Assembly: GCA_002449135.1 (NCBI GenBank)
Contig: DKCH01000058.1
Location: forward strand, 8,774 to 29,373
Direction: 5' to 3'
DNA length: 20,600 bases
DNA from: Caryophanales bacterium UBA6879
Lineage (GTDB): Bacteria; Bacillota_I; Bacilli_A; RFN20; CAG-288
Both the position numbers and the translations under genes were made by a program. Below, one piece after another: positions 1 through 8,100 of the stretch (positions are counted from its first letter, which is position 1; the number at the start of each line of letters is the position of its first letter). Below the pieces are notes generated by a model. That model was given only the letters and a program-made list of their open reading frames with translations. It searched no databases and had not been told where the DNA came from.

Positions 1-281
1 TCATATAAAGAAGTTAAAGCTAAAATTTTAGACAAAGTGGTTTTTGCCTTTTGTCTTTCCAATTTAAATTGACGGCCTTTAGAAAGAGAAATACGTTTTA
101 AAGAAGCAACTCTAACACGATAAAATTCATCCAAATTATTAGAGTAAATACCTAAAAAATTTAAACGCTCAAATAATGGAACACTTTTATTTTGTGCTTC
201 TTTTAATACACGATTATTAAAATACATCCATGAGACATCTCTGTCTACATAATTATTTTCATTTAAAATAATTTCTTTCAT
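1..281 (-). CDS. ppk1: Polyphosphate kinase 1, N-terminal part (runs off the left edge)
   Basis: The first 93 codons of a minus-strand gene are visible and the rest lies outside the window. The translation contains RDVSWMYFNNRVLKEA (about residues 14-29) and FLGIYSNNLDEFYRVRVASLK (starting near residue 42, quoted in two overlapping ideas: the FLGIYSNNLDEF core and the following RVRVASLK). This is the hallmark N-terminal domain of Ppk1 (RELSWLxFNxRVLxEA and FLxIxSxNLDEFxxVRV). Ppk1 reversibly transfers the gamma-phosphate of ATP onto polyphosphate, working at the membrane or in the cytoplasm; the catalytic histidines are in the missing part. The ATG at 281 is preceded five bases upstream by GGAGG (287-291 on the plus strand), which fixes the start. 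An extended -10 promoter lies just upstream. Family assignment is secure; whether the gene is intact cannot be seen. Confidence 0.9.
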   Translation of the reverse strand, partial: MKEIILNENNYVDRDVSWMYFNNRVLKEAQNKSVPLFERLNFLGIYSNNLDEFYRVRVASLKRISLSKGRQFKLERQKAKTTLSKILALTSLY

Positions 282-298
282 AATAGCCTCCAATCTTT

Positions 299-307
299 AT
301 TATAACA
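299..307 (-). promoter_or_regulatory. Extended -10 promoter of ppk1
   Basis: Read on the minus strand the sequence is TTGTTATAAT: a perfect TATAAT (299-304) preceded by the TGn extension. No convincing -35 is seen at 16-18 bp. Transcription would start about 292, giving a leader of roughly a dozen bases that contains the GGAGG site. Confidence 0.5.
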
Positions 308-377
308 AGAAAAGAAATAATATAATTGTAAATAAAAAGTAAAAACAGTTATTTATCAAGAAAAATTAATTTATTAT

Positions 378-1022
378 TTACATATATATTTTTAAAATAT
401 TATCTTTAGTTTTTGGCTTAATAAAGCCTTGATTATATAGTGACTTATCCGCTAAATAAAAACAGGTCTTTAAATCAGGAGAATATTCTTTACAGGAAAA
501 CGCATGTGGTTTTTGATATTCTAAAACTACACAATTTTTAATAATGTAAATAATAGTTTCAAAAACTTTATTAATTGAAGGGGATTTATAATAAATTTTA
601 TCGTTCAATAAAAAGTTACCAAAATAATTATAAGTAATTTTTAAATTAGATAAAGTAAAAATATCACAATTTAAAACATCATCATTAATTTTCAATATAT
701 CATCCTTACAAATTTTTCTTTTTAGAACATCATATTCAAAAGGAACAATTTCAGTAAATGAAATCAATTTATTAAAAATTTCTTTTAACTTAATAGGATT
801 TAATTTTGAATCTTCTAACTTAAAAGCCTCTTGAATAGCTTTAGCTAATCTAACTTTACTCAAACGATAAAAAGGACCAATCTGTTCAACAAGTACATTA
901 GCCTGAAACAAATAAATTTCTTCATCAGGTAAAGAGGAATTTAAATGAGAATAATGAAAAGGATCAACTTCAAGCATAATCCTTCTTATTTCTTCTACAC
1001 GACTAGACTTATCAACAGTCAT
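378..1022 (-). CDS. Conserved-looking hypothetical protein, 214 residues
   Basis: I do not recognise this protein. An upstream TTG at 1043 would add seven residues, but the ATG at 1022 is preceded by GGTGG (plus 1030-1034) at a seven-base spacing, so the ATG is the better start. The protein is soluble-looking, helical and rich in Lys, Ile, Asn and Phe, with no signal peptide or membrane segment. Near the N-terminus is SSLPDEEIYLFQ, then a basic helix (RLSKVRLAKAIQEAF). Three cysteines are spread through the second half (ICKDD, NCDIF, NCVVL) and two more lie in the C-terminal segment SCKEYSPDLKTC; they do not form an obvious metal motif. It lies 96 bases upstream of ppk1 on the same strand; ppk1 has its own promoter-like site in that gap, so co-transcription is possible but not required. 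No function is proposed. Confidence 0.6.
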   Translation of the reverse strand: MTVDKSSRVEEIRRIMLEVDPFHYSHLNSSLPDEEIYLFQANVLVEQIGPFYRLSKVRLAKAIQEAFKLEDSKLNPIKLKEIFNKLISFTEIVPFEYDVLKRKICKDDILKINDDVLNCDIFTLSNLKITYNYFGNFLLNDKIYYKSPSINKVFETIIYIIKNCVVLEYQKPHAFSCKEYSPDLKTCFYLADKSLYNQGFIKPKTKDNILKIYM

Positions 1023-1066
1023 AGTTTTTCCACCTTTCCCCAAACTTGGCCTAATTTTCTATTTTT

Positions 1067-1072
1067 ATTATA
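1067..1072 (-). promoter_or_regulatory. -10 box upstream of the 214-residue hypothetical gene
   Basis: On the minus strand a perfect TATAAT is preceded directly by TG (TGTATAAT, so the usual spacer base of an extended -10 is absent). A weak -35 (TTTTGA) lies 16 bp upstream. The leader to the ATG at 1022 would be about 38 bases and includes the GGTGG ribosome site. Confidence 0.45.
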
Positions 1073-1156
1073 CATTAAATTTAAGAATTCAAAAGAGAAA
1101 AAATTAATATTAACGTCTTTAAAGCGCTTACTTTGTAAAATACGAATAAATTAAAA

Positions 1157-1209
1157 GCAGTTAACAGCATAAAAAATTTGTGTATGTGATAGGCTACACT
1201 GCTAACTGC
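1157..1209. repeat. Intergenic inverted repeat, possible structured RNA or terminator
   Basis: GCAGTTAACAG (1157-1167) and CTGCTAACTGC (1199-1209) are inverted copies matching at 10 of 11 positions. Inside the loop GTGTA and TACAC can form a second short stem. Read on the minus strand the right side ends in TTTT, so this could be a weak minus-strand terminator; read on the plus strand no T-run follows. No gene of credible length lies in 1045-1264 on either strand, so the hairpin is the only feature I see in that stretch besides the promoter at 1067-1072. Confidence 0.4.
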
Positions 1210-1264
1210 AATAATATCCTATATGATTATTAAAGAAATTTCTTGTGCTTAAAGCATAAGTAAT

Positions 1265-1297
1265 AAAAAAATCTTTTAGTTTTTTTACTAAAAGATT
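1265..1297 (-). terminator. Rho-independent terminator of the 46-residue small gene
   Basis: AATCTTTTAGT (1270-1280) and ACTAAAAGATT (1287-1297) form an 11-bp stem with a six-base loop. On the minus strand the stem is followed by a run of T (plus-strand A-run 1265-1270). It lies seven bases after the stop codon of the small minus-strand gene. The stem is AT-rich, so termination efficiency may be modest. Confidence 0.65.
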
Positions 1298-1303
1298 CCT
1301 TTA

Positions 1304-1444
1304 TTACTTTTTAATAGTTTTACTATCTTCTTGTTTGATTTCTTTAAGAAGCGCTTCTCTCTTCTTTTGAACTTCCAAGTCATTGGAATAATATCTATAT
1401 AAAGGTAAGAAGGCTAACATCATTAAATTTTTAAACTTTACCAT
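1304..1444 (-). CDS. Small protein of 46 residues, unknown function
   Basis: This short minus-strand reading frame forms a complete small transcription unit: an extended -10 box (1469-1477), GAAAGG ribosome site (plus 1455-1460, ten bases before the ATG), the frame itself and a terminator seven bases after the stop. The N-terminal half is hydrophobic and aromatic (MVKFKNLMMLAFLPLYRYYS), suggesting membrane association or a short amphipathic helix; the C-terminal half is a charged helix rich in Lys and Glu (VQKKREALLKEIKQED). ATGs at codons 8 and 9 are alternative starts. I recognise no family. The surrounding signals make it more believable than its length alone would, but expression is inferred. 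Confidence 0.5.
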   Translation of the reverse strand: MVKFKNLMMLAFLPLYRYYSNDLEVQKKREALLKEIKQEDSKTIKK

Positions 1445-1468
1445 TTTTTTAAAACCTTTCTACTTTTC

Positions 1469-1477
1469 ATTATATCA
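1469..1477 (-). promoter_or_regulatory. Extended -10 promoter of the 46-residue small gene
   Basis: On the minus strand the sequence is TGATATAAT, an exact TGnTATAAT extended -10. No clear -35 is present. The predicted start near 1462 leaves a leader of about 18 bases containing GAAAGG. Confidence 0.5.
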
Positions 1478-1620
1478 AATAATTTTGTAAAACATAGCTT
1501 TTTGCTTTGTATTTAAAATCAGTTTTAATCATATCTTTTAAAGCTAAAGAAAAAGCTTTGAAACTATTAATTTTCTTTCCAATATAATTATAATAAATTT
1601 TAATTCATTATATTTAAGTG

Positions 1621-1629
1621 TGATAAAAT
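1621..1629 (+). promoter_or_regulatory. Extended -10 promoter of the Sel1-repeat gene
   Basis: TGATAAAAT fits TGnTAtAAT with one mismatch (TAAAAT at 1624-1629). No strong -35 is visible in the very AT-rich upstream sequence. A start near 1636 would leave a very short leader, overlapping the AAAGAGG ribosome site (1634-1640), so the true start may lie slightly upstream. Confidence 0.4.
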
Positions 1630-1648
1630 AAATAAAGAGGTACGTATT

Positions 1649-2470
1649 ATGATGAATGAACAAAATTTAAAATTTAAAGAAACAATTGAAAAAGCTTTAG
1701 ATGGTGATGGAGATAGCTTAGCCACTTTAGGTAATATTTTCTTTAGTAGACATAGAACTGATGATCAAATTCTTGGATTAGTTTTACTTGAAAAAGCTGC
1801 CACTAAAGGCTCAGTTCGTGCTTATAATAATTTGGCTTATATCTATTCAAATTCAGATTTAGTTGAAAAAGATCCAAAGAAAGTTATGGATTATTATTTA
1901 AAAGCTGCTGAAGCTAATGATGAATCTGCTATTAATAATTTAGGTCTTATTTATAAATTTGGTCGTGATGGTTATCCAGTCGATATCAAAAAAGCAAATG
2001 AATATTTCCAAAAAGCTGCTGATTTAGGTTCTTATCGTGCTCAATTCAATATTGGTTATGCCTATTTAACTGGTAATGGTGTAGAAAAAGATATTAATAA
2101 AGCCGTTAGTTATTTAGAAAAATCTGCAGAACATAATTATCCAAACGCTTTATATAATTTAGCTAGATGCTATAAAAACGGTGTTGGTGTTGTTCAAGAT
2201 ATTAATAAATATTTTGATTTACTTTCTAAAGCCGCTAAACAAAAACACAACTGGTCTTTATATGAAATGGGTCACTTATATGAACATGGTTATGCTCCTT
2301 TAGGTATTGAAAAAGACTTAGAAAAAGCTAAATCTTATTATCAACAAGCTGCTGAAAACAAATTTAATAAAGCTGAAGTTGCTTTACAAGAGCTTGAAGA
2401 AAAAGAAAATAGAGTAAAAGTAGAAGACAATAAAACAGAAGAAAAAACTGAAGAAGTTGAAAGCAAATAA
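1649..2470 (+). CDS. Sel1-repeat (tetratricopeptide-like) protein, 273 residues
   Basis: The protein is built almost entirely from about six Sel1-like repeats (roughly residues 20-53, 56-92, 93-128, 129-164, 165-200 and 201-245), each with the A-x2-x-L-G/A-x-x-Y pattern and a KA-x-x-Y/F-x-x-K-A/S-A helix, for example NLGLIYKFG, NIGYAYLTGNGVEKD and ALYNLARCYKNGVGV. Sel1 repeats are alpha-solenoids used as protein-protein scaffolds. There is no signal peptide, so it is probably cytoplasmic. The last 30 residues form an acidic and lysine-rich tail (for example NKTEEKTEEVESK) of low complexity. AAAGAGG lies eight bases before the first of two tandem ATGs. Its partner cannot be deduced from the sequence; the superoxide reductase gene follows after 69 bases on the same strand. 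Confidence 0.85.
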   Translation: MMNEQNLKFKETIEKALDGDGDSLATLGNIFFSRHRTDDQILGLVLLEKAATKGSVRAYNNLAYIYSNSDLVEKDPKKVMDYYLKAAEANDESAINNLGLIYKFGRDGYPVDIKKANEYFQKAADLGSYRAQFNIGYAYLTGNGVEKDINKAVSYLEKSAEHNYPNALYNLARCYKNGVGVVQDINKYFDLLSKAAKQKHNWSLYEMGHLYEHGYAPLGIEKDLEKAKSYYQQAAENKFNKAEVALQELEEKENRVKVEDNKTEEKTEEVESK

Positions 2471-2506
2471 GTTGCATAAAAATATCTTATTAATAAATAA
2501 TATAAA

Positions 2507-2521
2507 TGTACTTAAAGTACA
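2507..2521. promoter_or_regulatory. 15-bp palindrome in the leader of the superoxide reductase gene, possible operator
   Basis: TGTACTT-A-AAGTACA is a perfect 7+1+7 palindrome located between the AT-rich upstream region and the AAAGG ribosome site of the superoxide reductase gene. The one-base centre makes a stable RNA hairpin unlikely, so a dimeric repressor site is the more natural reading. It does not match the PerR box I know (TTATAATnATTATAA). Regulator unknown. Confidence 0.3.
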
Positions 2522-2539
2522 AGAAAGGTATTAATTATT

Positions 2540-2902
2540 ATGTTAGATATTTATCAAGATAATAAAAAAGACTTAGTTGCCTTCAAAGAGGGTGAAAAAG
2601 TAAATAATTCTTCTTTAGTAAAATTAAATCCTCACTCTAAAGATGAAATTAATGAAAAACATATACCAGTTATTGAAGTAAATAATAAAGAAGTTACTGT
2701 TAAAATTGGTAGTATTGCCCATCCAATGACCAAAGAGCATTTAATTGAAGATGTATTCTTAGAAACTAACAAAGGTATTAAAAAAATTAAATTAACTTCA
2801 ACAGATGCTCCTGTTGCTCACTTCACCTTAGAAAATGGTGAAAAAGTAATATCTAGTTACGCTTTTTGTAACATCCATGGTCTTTGGTTCAAGGAATTAT
2901 AA
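2540..2902 (+). CDS. Superoxide reductase (neelaredoxin/desulfoferrodoxin family), one-iron type
   Basis: Reduces superoxide to hydrogen peroxide without making oxygen, a strategy typical of anaerobes. The C-terminal domain has all expected centre-II iron ligands: His41 (in EKHIPVIEV), His61 and His67 (AHPMTKEH), Cys110 and His113 (FCNIHGLW). The lid Glu39-Lys40 pair next to the first His, which supports catalysis in the family, is also present. The first 30 residues align in position with the small Cys4 rubredoxin-like domain of desulfoferrodoxins but contain no cysteine at all, so centre I is missing; this is the neelaredoxin-like or Treponema-like arrangement. AAAGG lies 11 bases before the ATG. 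A terminator follows 16 bases after the stop. Family certain; exact electron donor (usually rubredoxin) not visible here. Confidence 0.9.
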   Translation: MLDIYQDNKKDLVAFKEGEKVNNSSLVKLNPHSKDEINEKHIPVIEVNNKEVTVKIGSIAHPMTKEHLIEDVFLETNKGIKKIKLTSTDAPVAHFTLENGEKVISSYAFCNIHGLWFKEL

Positions 2903-2918
2903 GTTTAAAAACAAACAA

Positions 2919-2947
2919 AAATAGCTCAATTTGAGCTATTTTTTTAT
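2919..2947. terminator. Bidirectional rho-independent terminator
   Basis: AAATAGCTC (2919-2927) pairs with GAGCTATTT (2933-2941), followed by a T-run on the plus strand and preceded by an A-run that serves as the T-run on the minus strand. It sits between the convergent superoxide reductase gene and the CBS-domain gene; the minus-strand stop codon (2944-2946) lies inside the T-tract. Confidence 0.8.
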
Positions 2948-3672
2948 TGATAATTATAATATGGAATCTTAAGTAAATCTATTGGTGTAATTAAACCTAA
3001 TAGTTCTTCATTACTATTTCCATGCTCAGTTATAAATAAAACAGAGGTTCTTTTCTGAGTGACATCAGTTTTATAAAGATATTGTAACAATTTATACGCC
3101 TTAAGGTCTTTACTAATAAATTTAAAGTTCTCAGCTAATGTACCATATTCTCCTAATTTAATGTAATCTTTTATTAAAAAGGTTTCATCAACCTTAAGTC
3201 TTCTATTATTATAAGCATTCATAAAAAATGTCGCTTGAGAGAAAACACCAATTACACGTCCCTTATCTAAAACTGGAATATGTGACAAATGATTTTCAAC
3301 CATTAAATCAATAACATCTAAAACAGGAAAACCTAATTGCGAATAAACTATTTTATCCTTTTTAGTACAAATATCATAAACATCTAAAGGATTCAAAATT
3401 TCTTCTACAATATTTTTAAATTCTGATAAGAAGCTATTAGTAACTAAACAAACATCATTTTGATGAGAAAGCATATTCCGTAAATCAGAAGCGTTGCGTA
3501 AAAAATTGTAAATCTTATTAGACCTTAAAAGAGGAATAGTTTTTTTATTTCTACATTCATCTAAACAACGTGAAAAACCATAAAAGCCTCCTTTTAAATT
3601 AGATGCTTCTAGTAATTTCTCTTCCAATTCTTTAAATAAATAAAGAAACTCGCTATTTTTATTTTCCATCAT
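2944..3672 (-). CDS. HEPN-like domain plus CBS-pair protein, 242 residues
   Basis: Two parts are visible. Residues 1-95 are all-helical and contain RNMLSH (Arg65 to His70), the R-x4-H signature of HEPN domains, in the context FLRNASDLRNMLSHQND; similar helical modules precede CBS domains in Firmicute proteins. Residues about 95-236 form two CBS motifs, recognisable from VIDLMVENHLSHIPVLDKGRVIG (written here as the pattern V-I-D-L-M...HIPVLDKGRVIGVF) and VLFITE...LLGLITPIDLLK. CBS pairs bind adenosyl ligands such as AMP, ATP or cyclic dinucleotides and act as sensors. There is no signal peptide. The start overlaps the end of the Mrp gene by 14 bases, and no good ribosome site is seen, so translation is probably coupled. 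It is the last gene of the four-gene operon. Whether the HEPN part is a nuclease or only structural is unknown. Confidence 0.75.
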   Translation of the reverse strand: MMENKNSEFLYLFKELEEKLLEASNLKGGFYGFSRCLDECRNKKTIPLLRSNKIYNFLRNASDLRNMLSHQNDVCLVTNSFLSEFKNIVEEILNPLDVYDICTKKDKIVYSQLGFPVLDVIDLMVENHLSHIPVLDKGRVIGVFSQATFFMNAYNNRRLKVDETFLIKDYIKLGEYGTLAENFKFISKDLKAYKLLQYLYKTDVTQKRTSVLFITEHGNSNEELLGLITPIDLLKIPYYNYQ

Positions 3673-4525
3673 TCACATCAATCAATTTTTTAGTAAATTC
3701 AGCTAAAAAATCAGCATTAAAATTTTCAATTAATCCTTTATCTACATAATTAGGAATATCAGGATTAAATGGTAACTTTGCTACATTAGTTATTTGAAGT
3801 TTTTGAGCTATTTCTTCCAAATGATCTTTACCATATAAATCGATACGTTTAAAACAATGAGGGCAAACTAAATATGACATATTTGAAATTAACCCAAGAA
3901 TTGGGATATTCATCATTTTTGCCATTTTAGCTGCTTTTTCTACAATTATTGAGACTAATTCTTGTGGAGTAGTAACTAAAACTAAGCCATCAAGAGGAAT
4001 CTTTTGAAATGCAGATAAAGCCACATCACCTGTCCCTGGAGGCATATCAATTAAAAGATAATCTAGTTTTCCCCAATATACCTGATTAAAAAATTGTATT
4101 ACTAAATCCCCAATTAATGGACCACGCCAAACAATTGGATCAGTAATATCATCTAAAAGCATATTTGAGGATATTAATTCAATATGTAACCCTTTGGTAA
4201 TACCAGGATACATATTTTTACCATCTTCATCACCAACAACTTTATATTTACTACCAAATGCTGTTGGAATAGATGGACCAGTAATATCAGCATCCAAAAT
4301 ACCAACTTTAAAACCTAGTCTAGCTAAATTACAGGCCAAAAATGAAGTAGTAAATGATTTACCAACACCACCTTTACCTGAAACAACACCGATTATATGT
4401 TTAGCGCTAGAACCTTCTAGCATTTTAACTTTATTAATTTGTTGTTCTTTTGAACAAGAGCCATGTAAAGGGCAACTATTGCAATGCTCTTCTGGGCAAT
4501 TTTCTTCTGTAACTGTTTTGCTCAT
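3659..4525 (-). CDS. mrp: Mrp/ApbC/NBP35-family P-loop ATPase, iron-sulfur cluster carrier
   Basis: The deviant Walker A motif GKGGVGKS (residues 50-57), DADITGPSIP switch region (78-87) and DMPPGTGD (160-167) are the signature of the Mrp/NBP35 subfamily of MinD-like ATPases. CPHC at residues 221-224 supplies the CxxC that binds a bridging iron-sulfur cluster across the dimer. An additional N-terminal cysteine cluster (Cys10, 15, 18, 24) resembles the N-terminal ferredoxin-like motif of NBP35-type proteins, so a second cluster is likely. The usual role is assembly or delivery of Fe-S clusters to cytoplasmic apoproteins. GAAAGG lies eight bases before the ATG. It is 26 bases downstream of yigZ and overlaps the CBS gene. 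Length (288) is normal for the family. Confidence 0.9.
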   Translation of the reverse strand: MSKTVTEENCPEEHCNSCPLHGSCSKEQQINKVKMLEGSSAKHIIGVVSGKGGVGKSFTTSFLACNLARLGFKVGILDADITGPSIPTAFGSKYKVVGDEDGKNMYPGITKGLHIELISSNMLLDDITDPIVWRGPLIGDLVIQFFNQVYWGKLDYLLIDMPPGTGDVALSAFQKIPLDGLVLVTTPQELVSIIVEKAAKMAKMMNIPILGLISNMSYLVCPHCFKRIDLYGKDHLEEIAQKLQITNVAKLPFNPDIPNYVDKGLIENFNADFLAEFTKKLIDVNDGK

Positions 4526-4551
4526 AATTTTTTCCTTTCTTTATTTTATTA

Positions 4552-5115
4552 TTATACTAACTTTTGATAACTTATAAGGTAAGTAATAATTTGTTTTTCT
4601 AATTCTTTTACTTCAAAAACAATTTTAACAATATTTGTATCAAATTCTTTAGATATGATTTTTCCATCAATTTGCGTCAATTCTTTTACAAACTGGTGAA
4701 AATATATATTTTTTATTGTAGCTTGATACTTATAGTAAGTTACTTCCTCTTCTAAATTATTTTCTAACAATTTAGAAGGTAAATTAACATAAAGACGATC
4801 TAAATTACTAGCACCTAATAAAATACCACCAAAATATCTAACAACCACTACTAATATTTTGTAGACTTTTTTTCTATTTAGAATATCTAAAAGGCTATGC
4901 ATACTATTAATAGGTTCTTTATTTTCACTTGCTGATAAATATGAACTATTAAGAATATACATATAAAGTACATGACGTGCTTGAGGATTTTCATCTTTTA
5001 TTTTTTGAATTTTAGATGCAATCTCTTCTTTGCTTTCAACTTTAAATATATAAGTATAGAATTTGCTTTTCTTTTCTTCGTAAAAGCCTTCTAAATCTTT
5101 CTTGACTACTAACAT
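4552..5115 (-). CDS. yigZ: YigZ/IMPACT (UPF0029) family protein, 187 residues
   Basis: The core RYFGGILLGASNLDRLY (residues 93-109) matches the family motif RYFGGxKLGxGGLxRAY, and KKSKFYTYIFKVESKEE with ARHVLYMYI (46-54) matches the N-terminal KSRFxAxxxxv...AtHxxyAyi pattern. These proteins share the IMPACT fold and an appended alpha/beta C-terminal domain resembling EF-G domains; they are thought to bind nucleic acid or the translation apparatus. The usual SDDGEPxGTAGxP loop is strongly divergent here (SASENKEPINSMHSLLD), although its position is kept. The ATG is one base after the stop of the giant membrane-protein gene, indicating translational coupling. Family assignment is good; function is poorly known even in model organisms. 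Confidence 0.8.
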   Translation of the reverse strand: MLVVKKDLEGFYEEKKSKFYTYIFKVESKEEIASKIQKIKDENPQARHVLYMYILNSSYLSASENKEPINSMHSLLDILNRKKVYKILVVVVRYFGGILLGASNLDRLYVNLPSKLLENNLEEEVTYYKYQATIKNIYFHQFVKELTQIDGKIISKEFDTNIVKIVFEVKELEKQIITYLISYQKLV

Positions 5116-5116
5116 A

Positions 5117-8100
5117 CTATATTATTGTACTACTTATATAACTAATAACTTTCTCAGCTGCTTCCTCAAAAGAGATTTTATTAAAATCAATTGGATCATT
5201 ACTATTAATAATATTATAAGAATCAATAATATTTTTTAATGTTAAGTTATTCTTAATAATAACCTTATCAGCATAATTATCGAACAATTTAATTGCTATT
5301 TTAGAATTAACTAATCGAGTATTATTGTAATTATATCTAGTTAAGGTTGAATCATTTTCAATCTGATATAAGAATTGCAATTGAGCATCATTTTCAGTAG
5401 GTTTAATATTACTATATTTTCTTCCCATTAAAGTAAAGGCACTCTTAAAAGCTTTTTTAAATTCTTCAGAATTTGTATCCTTATCACTTAAATCAGTAAG
5501 CGTTAATAAACCTTTTAAACCTCTAATTTCAATAATGTTAAAATATTCATAATCTTTTTTATCATTGTTACCTTCTTTAAAGAAGAAAGTTTTGAAGAAT
5601 TCAATATTTTCTTTACTTATGTTAGTTAAATTAGAGAGTTTTTCAGCTAAGAAATTAGAATAAATTTCTTCCATTAAATAAGATGAATTAACATTTAATT
5701 TAGAGTTTTCATATTTTATATCAAAAGCCGAAATTAGCACATTATAAGCCTCATCTCTTAATGAGGTATCCTTAACCTCATTGAAATCAATATTTGATAA
5801 ATTTGAAACTTCAGATAAACAATTTGAAATAATATCGCATTGAATTTTTAAAGCTTCTTCACTTTGACCAGGTCTAAATAACAAGTTTTTAATCATATAA
5901 GCTTTTTTAGAATTATATTGGTAACTAGAGATAATACCATTAGTTTGATAGTCTCTAATATAGGATAAAGTATTAAAATTACCAGTTTTAAAATTGCTAA
6001 TTAAGTTATAAATCAAATATTCCTTAGAATCATTAAATAAATTTATTTTGTTTAAAGGAGAAATAATATTATATAAATTAACTTCCCCTTCACCTGTACC
6101 AACTTTAAGTTTATTAAAATCCAAAGAACCATTAGTGGCTTCATTGATATTATCTAACAATTCACAAAAATTAATAATATTTTCATTCCAGTAATTTAAA
6201 TCTTCTTCATTATAAGAAGTATGAACATGAGTATTAATTGTACGATATTGAATATTATCAAATTGTAGATATGAATTTATGTTCATTTTATTAAAGAAGA
6301 CATCAAAAACATTAGGAACAAAATAATGACATAATTTAGAATTGTTAACATAAACTAAAATTTGTTCAATTACATTAATAGGCATAGATAAGTAACCAAG
6401 TAAATTATTTGTTGGAACTTTGTTATCAACTAAATAACGAATAATTCTAGTTAAATTAAGAATCTCAGATTTACTATTATTAACTATTCTATCACTTGAA
6501 GAAAGTTGAGGATCAAAAGTCCATTGATTGTTTCCTTTACTTGTGGAAATGGTTTCGATTCTAGAAGAAAGTAAATTATCAGCTAATTCACTATCTGCGC
6601 TTCCAGTAATAAATTTATCTACTTTAGAAGCAGATAAGCAACTAGAGATTATAGTAGTAAAGAAAGAATGAGAATAACCATTTTTCTTAGTTGTTGCCAT
6701 TTGCAAATTAGCAATATCATTAAGAAAATTCTCAAAAGAAGTAATTTGTTGATTAGTTAATTCAATATAGTTATTAGTAGAACCATTAATACCATCGTTT
6801 CTAGAAACGTTCATTCCTTGAGAAATTTCTTTTAAACTATTTTTATAAATCGCATAATCATAAATATCACTTAAATAAGAAATTTCATCTTTTCTTTCTT
6901 GATCAGATAATGTTGTATATAAAGAAAAGTTAATACTATTTAAATCAATAAAAGTACCAGAAAATTCTATTTTACTACTATCTTTTAAAAGATAATTTAA
7001 ACAATTCGGAATGGAATTTCTTAAAAAGATTGTATCATCAATAGCATTTAATAAATTTTTTACCTGTAAACCATCTATTGATTTATAATCAAAATCTTTT
7101 TCTAAGAGTTTTAAATCCTTAATTTGCTTATATAAATTAACAAATTTAGAAATTTGTCCTTCAGTATCAATTAATTGTTTATCAACATTAATTTGTTGTC
7201 CATCTTTAGTATAAGAATAAGTTCCATTGTAAGTAGGATTACTAACCCATTTAAAGTTTTCTTTTTCTTTACCAGTTAATTTATCTTCTACAGTAGAAAA
7301 ATCATTAGATGATAATGAATTATTAAAGATACTTTTTATATTAGAATTATTCATCATTGAATATAAAACTTGTCCGAATTTATCAACATAATATCCAGAC
7401 TCATCAATTTGAACTTTCAATAATGAAGACTGAGCCAAGGTAGTTAATAAACTATTGACTTGAACAGGATCCAAGCTTAAAAAATCCACTTTAGTAAAAT
7501 CAGTAGTCCCAAGTTGTTGTAATTTTTCAATAATACTAGAAAGAACTTCACCTTCCAAAGCATAATCATCAATTACATAGAAATTTAAACTAACACCAAT
7601 TTTATCAAGTAAAGGTGCAATTTTACTATTTAGCATTTTTGGTAAACTTTCTTTAAATAGTTCAACTGAACCTATCTTTTCAAATAATTCTCTAATCATC
7701 CTAGGAGAAATATTATTTAAATCAACATTATCAGAAGTAAAGAAAGAATAATAATCTTGAACAACCTTTAAAAGATTGATTAAATGTTTAATTTCACCAT
7801 TTTCGCCAAGCCAAACAATTTTATTTAAATCATTTGGTAAACTTAAGCCTATTTTTGTAAAAGCCTCGTTTTTAAATAAACCTATAAGAAAACGATTAAA
7901 ATTATCATTGGCAACTAAATTACTTCCATCAATTCTTTTTTTAGGATTAATAACTTTATTATCAATAATCCCTGTTAAAATCTTTTCTAAATCAGTTAAA
8001 TCAATATTCTTTAATTGTTCATCAATATTTCCTTGTTTAAAAACATCGGCGACTTTACCTATAGAAGGTAATAGTGAAACTAGTTTCTTAAGTTCACTAA

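Noticed and set aside
1020..1043. TTG at 1041-1043 as the start of the 214-residue hypothetical gene
   Set aside because: The ATG at 1022 has a well-spaced GGTGG ribosome site that lies inside the extra seven codons; those codons are best read as leader.
945..1154. Plus-strand frame of 69 codons
   Set aside because: Overlaps the start of the minus-strand hypothetical gene and its promoter; no ribosome site and no coding character.
4194..4577. Plus-strand frame of 127 codons opposite mrp
   Set aside because: Antisense to the strongly conserved P-loop half of mrp.
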